Assembly (NCBI RefSeq): GCF_900105045.1
Contig: NZ_LT629739.1
Location: 186,001-250,000, forward strand
Source of the DNA: Brevibacterium picturae
GTDB taxonomy: Bacteria > Actinomycetota > Actinomycetes > Actinomycetales > Brevibacteriaceae
Direction of reading: 5' to 3'
DNA length: 64,000 nt
The first letter of the stretch is position 1. Each line of letters starts with the position of its first letter. Both the position numbers and the translations under genes were made by a program. This document shows, one piece after another, positions 63,087-64,000 of this stretch. The notes under the pieces are model-generated. The model was not told the DNA's origin and made no database searches. It worked only from the letters and a program-made list of their open reading frames with translations.

Positions 63087-64000
63087 ATGACACGGACCCT
63101 CATCGTCGGAGCAGGAGCCACCGGCGGAGCCATCGGGGCGCGACTCATCTCAGCCGGGCAGGACGTGACGTTCCTTGTCCGAGAGCGCCGCGCCGCGCAG
63201 CTCGCCGCCGACCGCCTGCGCTTCCGCGCGCCCGATGTGGACGTCGTGCACACGGCGCGCGCCGTCACTTCCCTGGAAGGTACAGATCCGTTCGACCTCG
63301 TGATCGTCGCAGTCAAGGCACCGGCACTGGCAGCGATCATCCCGACGCTCGCCCCTGCGATCGGGCCGGAGACTTCCATCGTCCCGCTGCTCAACGGCAT
63401 GGCCCACATCGACCTGCTGGAGCGCGCCTACCCCGGACGAGTCATCGGGGGCATCGTGAAGATCGTCGCGACCCTGGACGAGGACGGGACCGTGGTGCAG
63501 ATGACCCCGCTGTGCAGCCTGACCGTCGGCGGGCTGCACGGCAAGGACGTGCCCAGCGAGATCCGCCGGACGCTCGACGTCGACGGCATCACTCTGGACA
63601 TCGTGGACGACGTCGCCTCACGGCTGTGGGAGAAGTGGGCTTTCATCGCCGCTGCCGGTGTCATCACCTGCCTGTTCCGCGGCACCATCGGCGACATCCT
63701 CGCCGCCGGAGGCGAAGCGCAGATCCTCCAGGCAATCGCCGAGTGCGAGCAGATCGCGGAAGCTACCGGCCACCGGGTGAGCGAGGCTGGGCACGCGCAG
63801 TCCCTGGGGCTGCTCACCGAGTCAGGGTCCGCGTTCACGTCCTCGCTCTACCGCGACCTCCAGCACGGCGACCCCGTCGAAGCCGAGCACATCATCGGCG
63901 ACCTCGCCACACGCGCAGCAGCCCTCGAAGCCCCTGCACCGCTGCTGAATGCAGCGCTGCTTCAGCTGCGCACCCACCATCAGGCCCTCATCGGGGCGAC
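63087..64000 (+). CDS. Ketopantoate reductase family protein, PanE-like (partial)
   Basis: At least 304 residues, running off the right edge. [27 protein letters not shown] and LLNGMAHIDLLERAYPGRVIGGIVKIVATL match the paralogue at 25200 (about half of residues agree by eye), including LWEKW.FIAAAGV.TCLFR and [18 protein letters not shown] precedes ATG 63087. It follows the LysE exporter by 65 bases and may be part of its unit. Confidence 0.87.
   Translation, partial: MTRTLIVGAGATGGAIGARLISAGQDVTFLVRERRAAQLAADRLRFRAPDVDVVHTARAVTSLEGTDPFDLVIVAVKAPALAAIIPTLAPAIGPETSIVPLLNGMAHIDLLERAYPGRVIGGIVKIVATLDEDGTVVQMTPLCSLTVGGLHGKDVPSEIRRTLDVDGITLDIVDDVASRLWEKWAFIAAAGVITCLFRGTIGDILAAGGEAQILQAIAECEQIAEATGHRVSEAGHAQSLGLLTESGSAFTSSLYRDLQHGDPVEAEHIIGDLATRAAALEAPAPLLNAALLQLRTHHQALIGA

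Overview
The window reads as chromosomal DNA of a high-GC actinobacterium. The closest fit I can suggest is a Brevibacterium-like member of the Micrococcales. This rests on the Asp/Ala-rich and LPxTG-anchored streptogrisin-type proteases, the mycothiol-era gene content (SseA-SufE pair, DinB-like protein, CstA with a Cys-Cys-ending partner), IdeR/DtxR-type iron boxes, and very frequent leaderless start codons. No rRNA, tRNA, CRISPR array, insertion sequence or phage module was recognised. Coding density is high: no gap without a gene exceeds about 270 bases, and the two largest (1442-1709 and 3645-3889) hold terminators and promoter DNA of the protease genes.

Layout. 1-3644: two paralogous secreted S1 proteases on the minus strand, the first cut by the window edge and ending in an 11-residue acidic repeat, the second with an LPRTG cell-wall anchor. 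3890-5760: two META-domain proteins and a DUF808 membrane protein. 5795-13318: a ferric-siderophore importer whose two permeases and ATPase (5795-8810) are separated from the lipoprotein receptor (12325-13281) by sufE, sseA, a hydrolase, an SRPBCC protein and a Nudix gene; an iron box precedes each half. 13315-20506: three regulator/oxidoreductase pairs (WYL regulator and FAD oxidase, TetR and FAD monooxygenase, plus an FMN-dependent hydroxyacid dehydrogenase) and an amino-acid permease. 20704-25246: Fic protein, two-component system, DedA protein and a gamma-glutamylcyclotransferase-fold protein.

25200-30317: thiamine biosynthesis. thiE and a panE-like gene run leftward; thiO-thiS-thiG-thiF run rightward behind a TPP riboswitch, from a shared promoter region. 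30297-34697: mug glycosylase, thymidine kinase, PepSY lipoprotein, VOC protein, an ArdC-like protein and a YrhK-like protein. 34698-39046: a four-gene operon of nucleoside hydrolase and a complete ECF importer (S, T and fused A components), probably for nucleoside salvage. 39081-44774: PfkB kinase and a regulatory cluster (SRPBCC, VOC, DoxX-like, ECF sigma factor with SnoaL-type tail, HxlR regulator, DHFR-like reductase, NAD(P)-binding protein). 44867-47602: small proteins, acyltransferase, ArfB-like hydrolase and DinB-like protein.

47709-50719: cstA followed by a small protein ending in Cys-Cys and an overlapping ArsA/Get3-type ATPase, a transporter-linked set that looks like the least described system in the window. 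50832-57484: a carboxyethylornithine-synthase-like dehydrogenase, three alpha/beta hydrolases (one lacking its nucleophile), a truncated bile acid:sodium symporter, a second WYL regulator and a VOC protein. 57654-60830: LysR regulator and mesX-mesD, the oxygen-dependent folate-independent methionine synthase pair. 60981-64000: HAD hydrolase, Lrp regulator divergent from a LysE exporter, and a second panE-like gene cut by the right edge.

Two general traits stand out: about twenty genes have a TANNNT box ending six to seven bases before the start codon and no Shine-Dalgarno sequence, and several convergent gene pairs overlap at their 3' ends by 21-72 bases.
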